This document shows, piece after piece, positions 5,740-5,786 of a DNA stretch of 5,786 nt. The notes under the pieces were generated by a model. The model saw only the letters and a list, made by a program, of their open reading frames with translations, was not told the DNA's origin and ran no database searches. The position numbers were made by a program, and so were the translations under genes. Numbering within the stretch: the stretch's first letter is position 1; every line of letters begins with the position of its first letter. The stretch is from Parcubacteria group bacterium CG11_big_fil_rev_8_21_14_0_20_41_14 (GTDB lineage Bacteria > Patescibacteriota > Patescibacteriia > UBA2169). Where the stretch lies: NCBI GenBank assembly GCA_002787075.1, contig PCVT01000115.1, positions 1,964 to 7,749 on the forward strand, written 5' to 3'.

Positions 5740-5758
5740 GTGTTAGCTCCTCGGCTCG

Positions 5759-5786
5759 GAAATGGAAAAGAGTACTTTTCCATTTC
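5759..5786. repeat. Perfect 12-bp inverted repeat at the right edge of the window
   Basis: GAAATGGAAAAG (5759-5770) and its exact reverse complement CTTTTCCATTTC (5775-5786) surround a 4-base AGTA loop. The right arm ends on the last base of the window, so the palindrome may be longer. It is not a Cas12a-type repeat, which has a 5-bp TCTAC/GTAGA stem. No T tract is visible. It may be a terminator, the tip of a larger element end, or an assembly fold-back if this is a contig end. The stretch 5673-5786 shows no gene. Confidence 0.6.

Noticed and set aside
5655..5783. Minus-strand 42-codon open frame upstream of the nuclease gene
   Set aside because: It begins in the edge hairpin, runs through the small hairpin and ends in the TCCGCC/GGCGGA repeat. 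It resembles no family and overlaps the predicted promoter region, so it is probably non-coding.

Overview
The window looks like a piece of a Candidate Phyla Radiation (Patescibacteria, probably Parcubacteria-like) genome or an element carried by one. This rests on three observations. The large effector resembles, from memory, the Cas12a proteins of Parcubacteria. The neighbours are a short HicB-type protein and a Bro-N (phage antirepressor-type) fragment. A TCCGCC-TCT-GGCGGA inverted repeat is also present, of a kind I associate with these genomes. Taxonomy is inference, and the standard code fits all genes.

All convincing genes are on the minus strand. From right to left: a non-coding stretch at 5610-5786 with a good sigma70-type promoter, an inverted repeat and a perfect 12-bp hairpin at the very end of the window; a 1515-residue Cas12a-family type V CRISPR nuclease (1062-5609); a 178-residue NYN/PIN-like ribonuclease-family protein (517-1053), only 8 bp downstream and probably in the same operon; a compact regulatory block at 451-543; a 55-codon Bro-N domain fragment (237-404); and a 75-residue HicB-like protein (13-240), whose start codon overlaps the stop of the Bro-N fragment (ATGA).

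The nuclease keeps the three RuvC carboxylates (D1009, E1129, D1403) and the Nuc-domain arginine (R1339), so it should be an active DNA nuclease. It differs from well-known Cas12a enzymes in five ways. It is about 200 residues longer. It has an acidic insertion near the N-terminus and charged insertions in the WED region and the C-terminus. It carries two intact CxxC knuckles on either side of the Nuc domain. It lacks recognisable counterparts of the His/Lys residues that Cas12a uses to cut its own pre-crRNA. A putative ribonuclease encoded directly downstream makes a testable pair: the NYN protein may process RNA for, or act alongside, the nuclease.

On the plus strand, a near-consensus promoter (TTGACA, 17 bp, TATTAT) is followed within about 60 bases by a hairpin and a T7 tract. 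Together they define a possible RNA of about 57 nt that is antisense to the 3' end of the NYN gene. A near-perfect 21-bp palindrome sits over the -35 box and looks like an operator. No CRISPR array, Cas12a-type repeat, cas1, cas2 or cas4 is present, so the array would have to lie outside the window.
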